A stretch of 64,000 nucleotides of DNA from Pseudobacteriovorax antillogorgiicola. Lineage in GTDB: Bacteria; Bdellovibrionota_B; Oligoflexia; Oligoflexales; RGVZ01. The stretch covers positions 96,874 to 160,873 of the forward strand of contig CAMDHM010000002.1 of assembly GCA_945898195.1 (NCBI GenBank). Reading direction: 5' to 3'. Shown in pieces: positions 45,640 to 54,778 of this stretch. A program made the translations under genes and the position numbers. The notes beneath the pieces are model-generated. The model was not told the origin of the DNA. It did not search any database and saw only the letters and a list, made by a program, of their open reading frames with translations. Each line of letters starts with the position of its first letter. Within the stretch, counting starts at the first letter, position 1.

Positions 45640-45667
45640 ATTATAAACATGCAGCCGTGCTCGGCAA
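45640..45667 (-). promoter_or_regulatory. Candidate promoter of the ABC/GldG/DUF4340 operon
   Basis: On the minus strand TTGCCG, 16 bases and a perfect TATAAT precede the ATPase start by about 38 bases. The -10 box is perfect and the -35 box matches at four of six positions. Confidence 0.55.
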
Positions 45668-45671
45668 CAAA

Positions 45672-47972
45672 CTAAAAATTTTTGGGCATAATTTTCATCA
45701 TTGCTCCCTCGGCCCACTTATTCTGAAGGTCCGAGTAGTGATTAGAACCTATGTGACCTGATTGCCCAACGGGAAACATCCAGGTACTTTCCTCGGGTCG
45801 TCCGAGATTCCAAATCATCCGCACAGAGGGCCCGTGGTCCCGTTTTTCAGCGCGGACGAGATCGCCGTATCCAAATTGCGGATAACTTTTTACCCGAAAA
45901 AACCAACCAAAAATGGGTACATTTTTGACAAACGGATGTTGACCGTTCCATTCGTTGCGTTCTTGATAGGGGATTTTCTCCGGGTGTGCCGCGATGTGCT
46001 TGAGGACCGCAGTGCCCAGGTCTTGGTCCATCACACCAAAGCTTTTGAAACTGCCCTTTTCTGACATCAACGCCACCAGCCAAGCCCTTTCAAGCTTCCA
46101 ATTATACCTTTCGCCCTCAGCCAAAGCAGGCTTGTAGTGTTCTCTAAGCCTTCCCAGCAAAACCTTGTACATCAGGCGTTCTGCGGCAATGCTTTGGTCG
46201 AAAATCACCGGATCTTTTTGGCCCGACCCATCCCACTGCAGCCACTTCTGTTGAAGGGCCCTTTCCGTTTCATTTGAAGACACCGAATTCAAGGTAACCC
46301 ACCGCATCAGTTCGCGACGAAATCGCGAGGTCACGTCCAGTTGAAGTTCGAGCATTTGTTCTTGAGATTGGGTATTTCGACTCTCCAAAACGGAGGTGAT
46401 TCGCTCCTGGCGGTCCTCGCCGTACCAGCCGTGACCAAATGGATCGACCCACATCCGCTGGTTAGCCGTCGCCATGGAGGTGGGATGCTGCCCCTTTTCA
46501 GCTGGAATCCATAACCGCGGACGCTCTGCCGGCGGGAAAAGCCCCTTCCATTCACCGATCGTCGCCGCTTGAGGAATCAGCCCGGAAACAGCTCTGACAA
46601 CCCCAGTGCCACTTGCCCGGTAACCGATATTCCCCATCCGATCCATGATCAGCATATTCTGGGCCGGTGCCGTGAAGCAATCCGCTGCGGCGTTGAGGTC
46701 CGTCCAGTTCTGGGCCCTGTTCAAATCCAAAGTCGGAAGCCCAATGCGGCCCGCTTTAAGGGGTAACCATTGCCTGGTGTAGAATTTACCGCTGTTGGCT
46801 GGTAATTCGAAAAGGGGCCCGCGATGGGTCTTTCGAACCTTGAGCTCGTGAGCCTGGGCTCCTTTGACGGGTATATAAACGGTTGTCGTTTCGATATCCC
46901 TCCAATGCTTTCCTGATTTTCCGATGCCTGCCGCATACTTTGTGCCGGTCGGATCAAGTTCCTCTTCCAATAGATCATCGACATCTTCGCCAACATTGGT
47001 GAAGGCCCAGGCTAAATAAGGATTCATGCCTAAGATCACACCGGGAAGTCCCGGAAGGGCTACCCCTGCCGCCCATTCGTTGTCTTTTGTCTTGAGCCTC
47101 AATGCGTACCAGAGTTGTGGAGTACTCTGGCCAAGGTGTGGATCGTTAACAAGGTATGAACCGGCGGGACCATGCCATGCCCAAGAGTTGCTGCCGATGG
47201 CATAGGGTTCCGTATTCAAAGTTTCGTTTGAGGCCAATTCTTCAGAGCGAAGCGCTTGTCTGGGGAGGGCATCATTGCCCTGCGGAATGATTAAATGTTT
47301 GCGCTGGCGAGGATTGAAGAAGGGGCGATTCCATGGATGCTCCATGGTGTAGATGAAATTCTCCCAAACTGGGGGCAGCACTTTGCGCCACTTAGCCTGC
47401 ACGAATTCATTCATGCTGCTGGCCGAGAGGTCTTCGGCCATTGCCAGCACGACGAGAAGAGTGTCTTCGCAGCGCCAGGGTTCAGGCTTTTGCCCTGTTA
47501 CAGTGTATTCAATGCCCCATCGCCCGGGAAATTTTTCGATGAATTGGTTGACGCCGCTTGCATAGGCATCGCAAAACTTGCGCTGTTCGGCGGGCAAGAG
47601 CATGCCTGATTCCTTCATGATGGCATCGCGCCCCTCTCGTTGGGCGCGGATATCTAAGTCAAGGGCCTTCGGGCCAAACCACTCTGCCAAGTGGCCACCT
47701 GCCTTGCGTCGGATTAAGTCCATTTGCCACATGCGCTCGCTTGCAATCACAAAGCCCTGCGCCTTGGCGAGTTCAGTCCAGCTTCCTGCAGAGATGGTGG
47801 GAATGGCGGCTTCGTCAAAGGTAAGGACGACGCCGGGAAGTTGTGCGGCATATTCGCCTACGGATAAGCCTTGCCGCTTGACGGTCCAGGTGATCAGCGC
47901 GCCGCCCACTAGGCACAATACAACAACAACTGCAGCCGTGACTTTTCTCAAAGTCCATTGATGAGAACCCAT
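45672..47972 (-). CDS. Penicillin acylase (S45 amidase) family precursor
   Basis: The protein (766 aa) has an N-terminal membrane/signal segment ('KVTAAVVVVLCLVGGALITW'), an alpha chain, and the autocleavage site before the beta chain: 'YAIG' then 'SNSWAWHGP', with Ser261 the likely N-terminal nucleophile. Enzymes of this Ntn-hydrolase family cleave acyl groups from penicillins, acyl-homoserine lactones or other amides. The ATG at 47972 has 'ggagg' six bases upstream; the longer ORF runs into trpS. 'NDPHLGQSTPQLWYALRL' is the conserved beta-chain block. Substrate not predictable. Confidence 0.87.
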   Translation of the reverse strand: MGSHQWTLRKVTAAVVVVLCLVGGALITWTVKRQGLSVGEYAAQLPGVVLTFDEAAIPTISAGSWTELAKAQGFVIASERMWQMDLIRRKAGGHLAEWFGPKALDLDIRAQREGRDAIMKESGMLLPAEQRKFCDAYASGVNQFIEKFPGRWGIEYTVTGQKPEPWRCEDTLLVVLAMAEDLSASSMNEFVQAKWRKVLPPVWENFIYTMEHPWNRPFFNPRQRKHLIIPQGNDALPRQALRSEELASNETLNTEPYAIGSNSWAWHGPAGSYLVNDPHLGQSTPQLWYALRLKTKDNEWAAGVALPGLPGVILGMNPYLAWAFTNVGEDVDDLLEEELDPTGTKYAAGIGKSGKHWRDIETTTVYIPVKGAQAHELKVRKTHRGPLFELPANSGKFYTRQWLPLKAGRIGLPTLDLNRAQNWTDLNAAADCFTAPAQNMLIMDRMGNIGYRASGTGVVRAVSGLIPQAATIGEWKGLFPPAERPRLWIPAEKGQHPTSMATANQRMWVDPFGHGWYGEDRQERITSVLESRNTQSQEQMLELQLDVTSRFRRELMRWVTLNSVSSNETERALQQKWLQWDGSGQKDPVIFDQSIAAERLMYKVLLGRLREHYKPALAEGERYNWKLERAWLVALMSEKGSFKSFGVMDQDLGTAVLKHIAAHPEKIPYQERNEWNGQHPFVKNVPIFGWFFRVKSYPQFGYGDLVRAEKRDHGPSVRMIWNLGRPEESTWMFPVGQSGHIGSNHYSDLQNKWAEGAMMKIMPKNF

Positions 47973-48018
47973 ACTTTGCCTCCATGCAAACGGATGGAAT
48001 TTTTTTGCACTCAAATTT

Positions 48019-49011
48019 TTAAAACGGACGCCCGATGAGCCCAATCCGCTCTTGGATGGCATTCAACTTCTCGGCGGCAAGATGCCGGGCCTTGCGTGAC
48101 CCCTCGTGCAAGAGATTTCGCAAATCTTGCTGACGGCCCATCCAATGATTATAGTCATCCCGCATCGGTCCAAATGTCGCTTGGATTTTTTCGAGTAGTT
48201 CCATCTTGGCATGACCGTAGCCGTAGCCGCCGGCAAGGTATTTTTCCCTCATGGCACGGACTTCATCCGGTGTTCCAAGCAGCGAGAAAATTTTCACAAT
48301 ATTGCAGTTGTCGGGGTCCTTCGGTTCTGCAAGGCCTTTGGCATCGGTCACAATGCTCAGCACTTGTTTTTTCCACTCTTTATCGTCCGCAAAAAGCGCA
48401 ATGGTGTTGTTTTTGGACTTACTCATTTTTTCGCCGTCAGTCCCAGGGACAACCGCGACCGTTTCTGAAATCATTGGCTCCGGGATGACCAGCGTTTCAC
48501 TAAAGTGATGATTAAAACGCTGTGCCATGTCTCGTGCCATTTCAAGGTGCTGCTTTTGATCCTGTCCAACGGGGACAAGGTTGGCGTCAAACAGCAGGAT
48601 GTCGGCCGCCATCAGGATTGGATAATTGAAAACTCCCATGTTGATGTCGAGGCCCTTTGCCTGGGCATCTTTGAAGGAATGGGCACGGGCCATGACACCA
48701 AACGGAACCTGGCAGCTCAAAATCCATGCAAGTTCATTGACCTCGGGTACCGCCGATTGAGCGTACAGCATGCTTTTCGAAGGATTTAGTCCGCAGGCCA
48801 TAAACGACGCCACCATCCGGTAGCTGTTCAGCCGATTTTCTGCCGGCGAGTGGTGTTCGTTGAGGGCATGGAAATCTGCTAAAAAAAGGAAGAGTTCGTA
48901 TTGATGTTGGAGGTCTATGGCCGGTTTATAGGCGCCAAAGTAATTGCCGAGATGGGGCATACCTGTCGCTCGGGACCCGGTGAGGACGCGTTTTTTTGTG
49001 CTGTTGGTCAT
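48019..49011 (-). CDS. trpS: Tryptophanyl-tRNA synthetase
   Basis: TrpS (330 aa) charges tRNA-Trp in the cytoplasm. The HIGH-like block 'GMPHLGNYFGA', 'VPVGQDQKQHLEMARDMAQR' and the KMSKS loop 'GEKMSKSKNN' are intact. It is upstream of the penicillin acylase gene (46-base gap) and divergent from ihfA. Confidence 0.97.
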   Translation of the reverse strand: MTNSTKKRVLTGSRATGMPHLGNYFGAYKPAIDLQHQYELFLFLADFHALNEHHSPAENRLNSYRMVASFMACGLNPSKSMLYAQSAVPEVNELAWILSCQVPFGVMARAHSFKDAQAKGLDINMGVFNYPILMAADILLFDANLVPVGQDQKQHLEMARDMAQRFNHHFSETLVIPEPMISETVAVVPGTDGEKMSKSKNNTIALFADDKEWKKQVLSIVTDAKGLAEPKDPDNCNIVKIFSLLGTPDEVRAMREKYLAGGYGYGHAKMELLEKIQATFGPMRDDYNHWMGRQQDLRNLLHEGSRKARHLAAEKLNAIQERIGLIGRPF

Positions 49012-49199
49012 TAAGCCGGGTCTCCCCAGGTCTGGGTCATAATTTTTTGTGCTGCCGGGGTCGGTTTCTTTCCGTCCGCGCAGGAACTTGGTAATATATT
49101 TTAGGCAGTTAGAGATTCATAGGCCTAAAGTTACTTCAAAGATGTGCGCTCCGGCGTGTTAATGATTTTTGAGAAGCGTTTGCCAGTCAAGGAGTTCTT

Positions 49200-49529
49200 A
49201 TGACGCTGACCAAGGACACCCTAATCGAGATGATTCGTGACAAAGTTGGTTTTCCTGTGAAGGAGGCCAAGGACATCCTTGAGACCGTCCTTGAGGAGAT
49301 CAAACAGAAGCTTGAAGACGGTCGCGAAGTAAAAATTTCGGGATTCGGCAAGTGGAACGTCAAAGAAAAGCGGTCACGCCCAGGGCGCAATCCGCACACT
49401 GGACAACGCATTGAGATCACGGCGCGCCGCGTGGTGACCTTTCACCCATCCGACAAATTGCGTGAATCCGTGAACCGCCAGGAGCGGGTGACGGACACTG
49501 GCACGTCCGGCGACGACGAATTCGAATAA
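49200..49529 (+). CDS. ihfA: Integration host factor subunit alpha
   Basis: IHF-alpha (109 aa) is a DNA-bending HU-family protein. 'TLTKDTLIEMIRDKVGFPVK' and 'KISGFGKWNVKEKRSRPGRN' followed by 'PHTGQ' are diagnostic; the DNA-intercalating proline loop is 'GRNPHTGQ'. A short acidic C-terminal tail ('GTSGDDEFE') extends beyond the usual end. RBS 'aaggag' is upstream. A terminator follows. Confidence 0.95.
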   Translation: MTLTKDTLIEMIRDKVGFPVKEAKDILETVLEEIKQKLEDGREVKISGFGKWNVKEKRSRPGRNPHTGQRIEITARRVVTFHPSDKLRESVNRQERVTDTGTSGDDEFE

Positions 49530-49559
49530 GTTCCAGGTGTTTTGATCGGTTATTGAATA

Positions 49560-49597
49560 AACCGCCCCCAGCGAGACAATTGCTGGCAGGCGGTTTT
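49560..49597 (+). terminator. Intrinsic terminator after ihfA
   Basis: AACCGCC pairs with GGCGGTT, with an inner CCAGC/GCTGG stem, forming a strong hairpin followed by TTTT and a T-rich tract. It lies 30 bases after the ihfA stop. Confidence 0.78.
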
Positions 49598-49657
49598 CCT
49601 GTTTCTGGAGCATGCAAGAGCCGGTAAGGTGTCGATACCTAAGGGGGAGAATAAACG

Positions 49658-50266
49658 GTGCGATTAACCAAGATTTATACGAAGGTCGGAGACAAGGGAC
49701 TTACCAGCCTTGCCAATGGCGTCAAAGTTCCTAAATATCACGTTCGCATTGAAGCCTACGGCACGGTCGATGAACTGAACTCCTTCACGGGGATGTTGCG
49801 GGATCAGTTGCACTTGCTGGAACAGCACAAGGGCATGCCGCGCATCATGGAGCTGATGGTTCGCCTGCGCCAGATTCAAAATGAATTGTTTGATGTCGGT
49901 GGAGAGCTTGCCACTCCTGCAGAGGTTCTGGACATTGCGCGTCAGCAGGTGGTGACACATGAATCTGTTTTACGACTTGAAAGGGAGATCGACGAATTCA
50001 ATGGCCTTCTTGAACCACTTGCCAACTTTGTTTTACCGGGCGGGCACCCAGCTAACTCATTGGCCCACGTTGTTCGGACGGTTTGTCGCAGGGCCGAGCG
50101 CGCAATTTTTGCGTTGGCCAACGAGGAATCTGTTCGTGAAGAGGTATTGATTTATCTCAACCGGCTGAGCGACTGGTTTTTCGTCGTCAGTCGAGTGATC
50201 TCTCAAGAGGTGGGCGTTCCGGAATTGCAGTGGCACCAAAAAGGCAAAAATGTCGCGAAGGTTTAA
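49658..50266 (+). CDS. PduO-type cob(I)alamin adenosyltransferase
   Basis: The 202-aa protein starts at a GTG and matches the PduO/MMAB family: 'KIYTKVGDKGLTSLANGVKV', 'VDELNSFTGMLRD', 'FVLPGGHPANSLAHVVRTVC' and 'RRAERAIF'. It adenosylates cob(I)alamin to coenzyme B12. No B12-dependent enzyme is nearby. It overlaps the next small gene by 17 bases. Confidence 0.92.
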   Translation: MRLTKIYTKVGDKGLTSLANGVKVPKYHVRIEAYGTVDELNSFTGMLRDQLHLLEQHKGMPRIMELMVRLRQIQNELFDVGGELATPAEVLDIARQQVVTHESVLRLEREIDEFNGLLEPLANFVLPGGHPANSLAHVVRTVCRRAERAIFALANEESVREEVLIYLNRLSDWFFVVSRVISQEVGVPELQWHQKGKNVAKV

Positions 50267-50621
50267 ATGTCCGTGGGCCCATCTTGTTCTGGCAGCTTTG
50301 TCGGCTGCGTTCATGCTGGCGGCAACGGCACAAGTCTTTGCCGGGGCTGGACGGGTATTTTGGGCATCAAGAGTGGCTCGTGAGGCCATTGCACGCGATC
50401 AAAATAAGTTAGTTAAACTTGATGAGGTCAATTTAAAAAGAGCGGTCCAAGCAGCCTTTCGCGAAGGCGGCTTATATGTTCCCCTTGAAGATGTTATCCT
50501 CACTGGCCGTAAGGCGTCCGTGTGGCTTGCAGTGCCTTTTCGAATGCCTTGGGCTGGTACTTATGTGTACGGGATTTCGCGAGAATATTTCATTAAGTCA
50601 TCCGACGGACGTGAGCCATGA
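50250..50621 (+). CDS. Hypothetical membrane-anchored or secreted protein
   Basis: The 123-aa protein has a basic N-terminus and a hydrophobic segment ('HLVLAALSAAFMLAATAQVF', about residues 11-30) that could be a signal peptide or TM anchor. The rest ('REGGLYVPLEDVILTGRKAS', 'WAGTYVYGISREYF') has no recognised domain. Overlaps on both sides (17 bases with the adenosyltransferase, four with the next gene) place it in an operon upstream of pilB. A pilus-related role is possible but unproven. Confidence 0.5.
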   Translation: MSRRFKCPWAHLVLAALSAAFMLAATAQVFAGAGRVFWASRVAREAIARDQNKLVKLDEVNLKRAVQAAFREGGLYVPLEDVILTGRKASVWLAVPFRMPWAGTYVYGISREYFIKSSDGREP

Positions 50622-51280
50622 TTGCAGCAGTGTCAGCACAAAACACGACAGACCAAGTTCTTGAAGCCATAGTCTCCGACGCAGAGGTATCTTATGGAAA
50701 GAACGCCTTTGTGGTGGCCAAGGAAGAGTTTTATTCTCGTTTCGGAAAAGTTTTTCCGGAAGATCTTTTTTACGAATCTAGGATGAGTTATTTTCTCGAT
50801 TTTTTTGTTTTGCTTCGTCCGGTTCCCGGAGAGGCCTACACGCCATTTATGAAGTTCGCGAAATTTAATACATCCCAGCCTACACTTTTGGTTTCTGCGC
50901 TGGAGGCCTTTCGTCATTCTATATTTGAGGTGGAAGCCCTGGCGGGATTAAGTGGGATGCTGGTCAAAGACCTTCGTACGGGGGCGACCTATAAAGTAAG
51001 GCCTAAGGGCAACGAATCGTTTCGAGGGTTCACTAAGGGTGCAGTTTTTCAGGGGTTTATTTTTCCTGGCGACGATTTTGCGTTTTTGGGTAATGGCCTC
51101 GTGATGCATCCACCGCAGGTTTTGAGTGTTATCAAAAAATATCTAAAACATGCTGCTAAATCGCTGGATTTTGACGAACAGGCGGCGCTTGCCCGGCTGG
51201 CGTTCGTTCAGTTGAAGGCACTGAGGCATAGCCACGCTGGCGCAAAGCGTATCTATGGGAATGAACTGACCATTGCCTGA
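50618..51280 (+). CDS. Hypothetical protein upstream of pilB
   Basis: The 220-aa soluble-looking protein has no signal peptide or TM segment. It is alpha/beta in appearance ('VAKEEFYSRFGKVFPEDLFY', 'FYESRMSYFLDFFVLLRPVP', 'FFLQGFIFPGDDF'-like region near 160). No family was recognised. It starts with an ATGA overlap with the preceding gene and ends 127 bases before pilB. Confidence 0.6.
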   Translation: MIAAVSAQNTTDQVLEAIVSDAEVSYGKNAFVVAKEEFYSRFGKVFPEDLFYESRMSYFLDFFVLLRPVPGEAYTPFMKFAKFNTSQPTLLVSALEAFRHSIFEVEALAGLSGMLVKDLRTGATYKVRPKGNESFRGFTKGAVFQGFIFPGDDFAFLGNGLVMHPPQVLSVIKKYLKHAAKSLDFDEQAALARLAFVQLKALRHSHAGAKRIYGNELTIA

Positions 51281-51407
51281 TTTGTTCTGTATTTTTGAAT
51301 GGCCTGGTCCATTTGTTACCAATTTCTCCTTGGCCTCATAAATATCTCGTTTTTGCCGACCTTGTAAAAGTAGTCCGGATTTTTTCGGCTCATGCAAGAA
51401 GGCGCCA

Positions 51408-53135
51408 ATGGTTGCATACAGAGACATTGTCAAAAAAGCTCTGGGCCTTTCAGAGGAGCAAATGCAGCAGGCCGAAGCGCATGCTGCACACGCCGATATC
51501 AATTTGACTCACGCAATCGAATTGCTTGAATTTATTCCCATCGAACAATTTCTCGATGCCATGTCTCAAGTCTATCGCGTCCCTAAAATAAGGCTCGATG
51601 AAATCGATATTCCAAGAACGATTATAGAACTCATCCCCCGCGAGTTGGCGATGAAGTTCAAGGTAATTCCCATCTCGCAGACGGCCAATGAGATGACTGT
51701 GGCCATGGCCGACCCTCGCGCATTGGAGACCATTAATGCGGTCCGGTTTAGAACCGGGGTTTTTGCCAGACCTGTGTTGGCAGCAGAAAGCCACCTGATA
51801 GACGCATTGGCAAAGTATTACGGTCGGACCAGCACCGATTTATCCGAACTCGAAAAGCAAGGTAAAGATCTTGAAACGGCGATTGACGTTATTGGCGTCA
51901 AACGTCAGCAAATTGGTGCAGGCAACCAGGAGAGCGACGGGCCAATCATTAAACTGGTGAACTATATTCTTTTGGAGGCCCAGTCCCGTGGGGCATCCGA
52001 TATTCACATTGAGCCGTACGAAACCTACGTAAGGGTTCGCCTGAGGGTTGATGGCGTATTGCATGAGTTGACGCGTCCCCCATCCAATATGAAGGCGGCA
52101 CTTATTTCGCGAATCAAAATCATGTCCCGCCTGGACATTGCGGAAAGCCGTTTACCTCAAGACGGTGCCATTAACATTCTCATGGGTTCAAACCCGGTCG
52201 ACTATCGTGTCAGCTCCTTGCCAACGGTTTATGGCGAGAAAATTGTAATGCGTATTCTCGACAAATCTGCCCTGAAGGTAGATATGACCCAGCTTGGTCT
52301 GGAGCAAGACCAATTGGATAAATTTATGGCCTCAATCGAGAGCCCCTATGGGATGGTCCTTGTGACGGGGCCAACTGGTTCCGGAAAAACCACAACACTT
52401 TATTCTGCGTTGACCGAGCTAAATCAGGAATCCGACAATATTATGACTGCCGAAGATCCGGTGGAATACAATATCGAAGGCATCAATCAGATGCAGACCA
52501 AGGCTGAAATTGGTCTGACTTTCGCAGAGGCTTTGAAATCATTTTTGCGTCAAGATCCGGACGTGATCATGGTGGGCGAAATCCGGGATCTCGAAACGGC
52601 TGAGATTGCCGTAAAAGCAGCGTTGACGGGCCATATGGTGCTCTCAACCCTGCACACCAACAGTGCCCCAGACACAATTCGCCGGTTGTTGAACATGGGC
52701 GTGGAGTCGTTCAATCTTGTTTCTGCGCTCAACTGCATCACGGCACAGCGGCTGGTTCGCAAGATCTGCATGAAATGCAAGACAACGGACGATACGATTA
52801 GCACGGACATGTTGATCAAATCTGGGATTGCGGCGCAATTTGCTTCGCGCATTAAGCCAATGAAAGGAACTGGCTGCGCCCTTTGTGGCAATAGTGGCAA
52901 TAAGGGGCGCGTCGCCGTCCATGAGATACTTAAAGTTAATGACGCAATTCGTGAATCTATCATGAGTGGATCGGCTTCCATGGATTTGAAGAAGGTGGCT
53001 ATGGCAAACGGGATGCGCACATTGCGCCAGTCGGCTTTGATGAAAATGGCGAGTGGGCAGATTTCATTCAGTGAGGTTTTGACTAATACCGCAGCCGACG
53101 ACGATGGGGACCTTGGAGTTATTGCTGCAGCATAA
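51408..53135 (+). CDS. pilB: Type IV pilus assembly ATPase PilB
   Basis: PilB (575 aa) powers pilus extension (GspE/PilB family). An N1 domain precedes the ATPase with Walker A 'VTGPTGSGKTTTLYSALTEL', Asp box 'AEDPVEYNIEGINQMQ', Walker B 'RQDPDVIMVGEIRDLETAEI' and the His box 'STLHTNSA'. A four-cysteine zinc site is present ('CMKC', then 'CALCG'). The ATG follows 'aagaagg'. It is directly followed by pilC. Confidence 0.95.
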   Translation: MVAYRDIVKKALGLSEEQMQQAEAHAAHADINLTHAIELLEFIPIEQFLDAMSQVYRVPKIRLDEIDIPRTIIELIPRELAMKFKVIPISQTANEMTVAMADPRALETINAVRFRTGVFARPVLAAESHLIDALAKYYGRTSTDLSELEKQGKDLETAIDVIGVKRQQIGAGNQESDGPIIKLVNYILLEAQSRGASDIHIEPYETYVRVRLRVDGVLHELTRPPSNMKAALISRIKIMSRLDIAESRLPQDGAINILMGSNPVDYRVSSLPTVYGEKIVMRILDKSALKVDMTQLGLEQDQLDKFMASIESPYGMVLVTGPTGSGKTTTLYSALTELNQESDNIMTAEDPVEYNIEGINQMQTKAEIGLTFAEALKSFLRQDPDVIMVGEIRDLETAEIAVKAALTGHMVLSTLHTNSAPDTIRRLLNMGVESFNLVSALNCITAQRLVRKICMKCKTTDDTISTDMLIKSGIAAQFASRIKPMKGTGCALCGNSGNKGRVAVHEILKVNDAIRESIMSGSASMDLKKVAMANGMRTLRQSALMKMASGQISFSEVLTNTAADDDGDLGVIAAA

Positions 53136-53152
53136 TGGGAGAACATAATCTG

Positions 53153-54439
53153 ATGGTTGATTTTGCTTTTAAGGCCAAAAGTAAGGACGGCAAGCTGACG
53201 GAAGGCGTCATGAGCGGGCCGTCCGATGCTATTGTACGCAGTCGCTTGACGCGGCAAGGCCTTAAGGTTGTCTCCATCAGTAAAAAGAAAGCTGGCAAGG
53301 CTGCCTCAAGCGGCGGGGGCGACGATAGCGTCACCAATTTTGGTCCCATAAAAATAGTTCGCGATGGCAAGGGCGGCTCCCAAATCGTCATTGGTAGCTC
53401 GGCGCCTAGTACGCGCGATCTTGTTATTTTCACCAAGCAGTTTGCCACCATGCTTTCGAGTGGTGTCCCGCTGATTCAGACCATCAATGTTCTGAGCTCC
53501 CAACAAAAAAACGTCGCGTTCGGTGGTGTGTTGAGAAAAGTACAGAATGACGTAGAGAATGGGAAAACCCTTAGTGAAGCGATGCGAATGCATAAAGGTG
53601 TTTTCGATTCACTTTACATTGCGATGGTTCGTGCTGGCGAAACCAGCGGTAGTATTGATCAGATCCTTCTGCGCCTGACCACCTATATTGAAAAGGCCGC
53701 AAAAATAAAATCCCAGGTTAAATCTGCGATGGTTTATCCCGCAATAGTAGTGATTGCTGCCATCGCCGTCATTTCGGCCCTACTTGCATTTGTTGTGCCT
53801 ACGTTTGCAAAGCAGTTTCAAGATGCTGGTCGTGAACTGCCAGCTTTGACTCAAATTGTGGTCGATATCTCAGATTTTTTTCGGGTTAATATTTTGTTTG
53901 TGATTGGTGGCGCGATTGGGGTGATTGTTGGCTTGAACCTTTATAGGAAGACGGAAGTTGGTAATGCCCAATTTGATCGCGCGATTCTCTATGTTCCGGT
54001 CCTTGGCGATTTGATTCGTAAGGTCTCGGTGGGTCGATTCTGCTCAACCCTTTCAACGATGCTAAAGGCAGGCGTCAACCTGCTGGAGGCCCTCACGATT
54101 TGTGCGGCTTCGGCGGGTAATAAACGGGTCGAAGTGTTTATTCTTTATGTTCGTGCCGAGATCGAACAGGGGGTCAAATTCAGCACACCGCTGTCTAAAG
54201 ACGGCTTATTTCCGCCGATGGTCGTGTCCATGGTCGAAGTTGGTGAGGCGACGGGGGCGCTGGATGAGATGCTCCAAAAAGTCGCGGATTTTTATGAGGA
54301 AGAGGTCGATCTGGCCGTTAAAACTCTTTTGTCGATGATCGAGCCAATCATGATTGTCAGCATCGGATCCGTGGTCGGTTTCATTGTTATTGCCATGTAC
54401 TTGCCAGTGTTTGATATGGCTGGAACCGTGGGCGGATAA
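53153..54439 (+). CDS. pilC: Type IV pilus inner-membrane platform protein PilC
   Basis: PilC/GspF (428 aa) is the inner-membrane platform. 'MVDFAFKAKSKDGKLTEGVM' opens it, and two T2SSF domains follow, each with a conserved block: 'FTKQFATMLSSGVPLIQTIN' and 'FCSTLSTMLKAGVNLLEALT'. 'YPAIVVIAAIAVISALLAFV' is a membrane segment. The start at 53153 is preferred to the ATG at 53135, which has no RBS. pilT and other pilus genes are not in this window. Confidence 0.94.
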   Translation: MVDFAFKAKSKDGKLTEGVMSGPSDAIVRSRLTRQGLKVVSISKKKAGKAASSGGGDDSVTNFGPIKIVRDGKGGSQIVIGSSAPSTRDLVIFTKQFATMLSSGVPLIQTINVLSSQQKNVAFGGVLRKVQNDVENGKTLSEAMRMHKGVFDSLYIAMVRAGETSGSIDQILLRLTTYIEKAAKIKSQVKSAMVYPAIVVIAAIAVISALLAFVVPTFAKQFQDAGRELPALTQIVVDISDFFRVNILFVIGGAIGVIVGLNLYRKTEVGNAQFDRAILYVPVLGDLIRKVSVGRFCSTLSTMLKAGVNLLEALTICAASAGNKRVEVFILYVRAEIEQGVKFSTPLSKDGLFPPMVVSMVEVGEATGALDEMLQKVADFYEEEVDLAVKTLLSMIEPIMIVSIGSVVGFIVIAMYLPVFDMAGTVGG

Positions 54440-54452
54440 TGGATCGAAGGCT

Positions 54453-54689
54453 CTATTCCCAAACGTGTTCGCAGTCGGCGCAGGTGTATTGGTGGGATTC
54501 CGAGTCCTTCTTGCGCCGTACGTCGCCAATCGATTCAGAGCCGCATCGCGGGCACTTTTTTGCGCTATGGTTCTGAATACATAAGGAGTTCCGGCAACGG
54601 ATTTCCTCAGGTTTGTCGTCAAAAATGAAAGCCGGACCTTGGCAAATGGGACATCGGGCGGCTTTTCTACGGTCTGTGTTATCCACCAT
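54453..54689 (-). CDS. Small zinc-ribbon protein
   Basis: The protein (78 aa from the ATG at 54689, which has 'gagga' upstream) carries four cysteine pairs ('CPIC', 'CRNSLC', 'CPRCGS', 'CADCEH'), enough for two zinc sites. No family name is assigned; such ribbons bind nucleic acid or mediate protein contacts. It is convergent with pilC (13 bases between stops) and divergent from the aldehyde dehydrogenase gene. Confidence 0.75.
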   Translation of the reverse strand: MVDNTDRRKAARCPICQGPAFIFDDKPEEIRCRNSLCIQNHSAKKCPRCGSESIGDVRRKKDSESHQYTCADCEHVWE

Positions 54690-54778
54690 GGGTTCCTCGG
54701 CGGCTGCATTTCTCATCGGTCACAGGTTGCGAATCCCGTCTGTTTGAGGGATGTTACCCCGACCTAGGAGGACATGTC

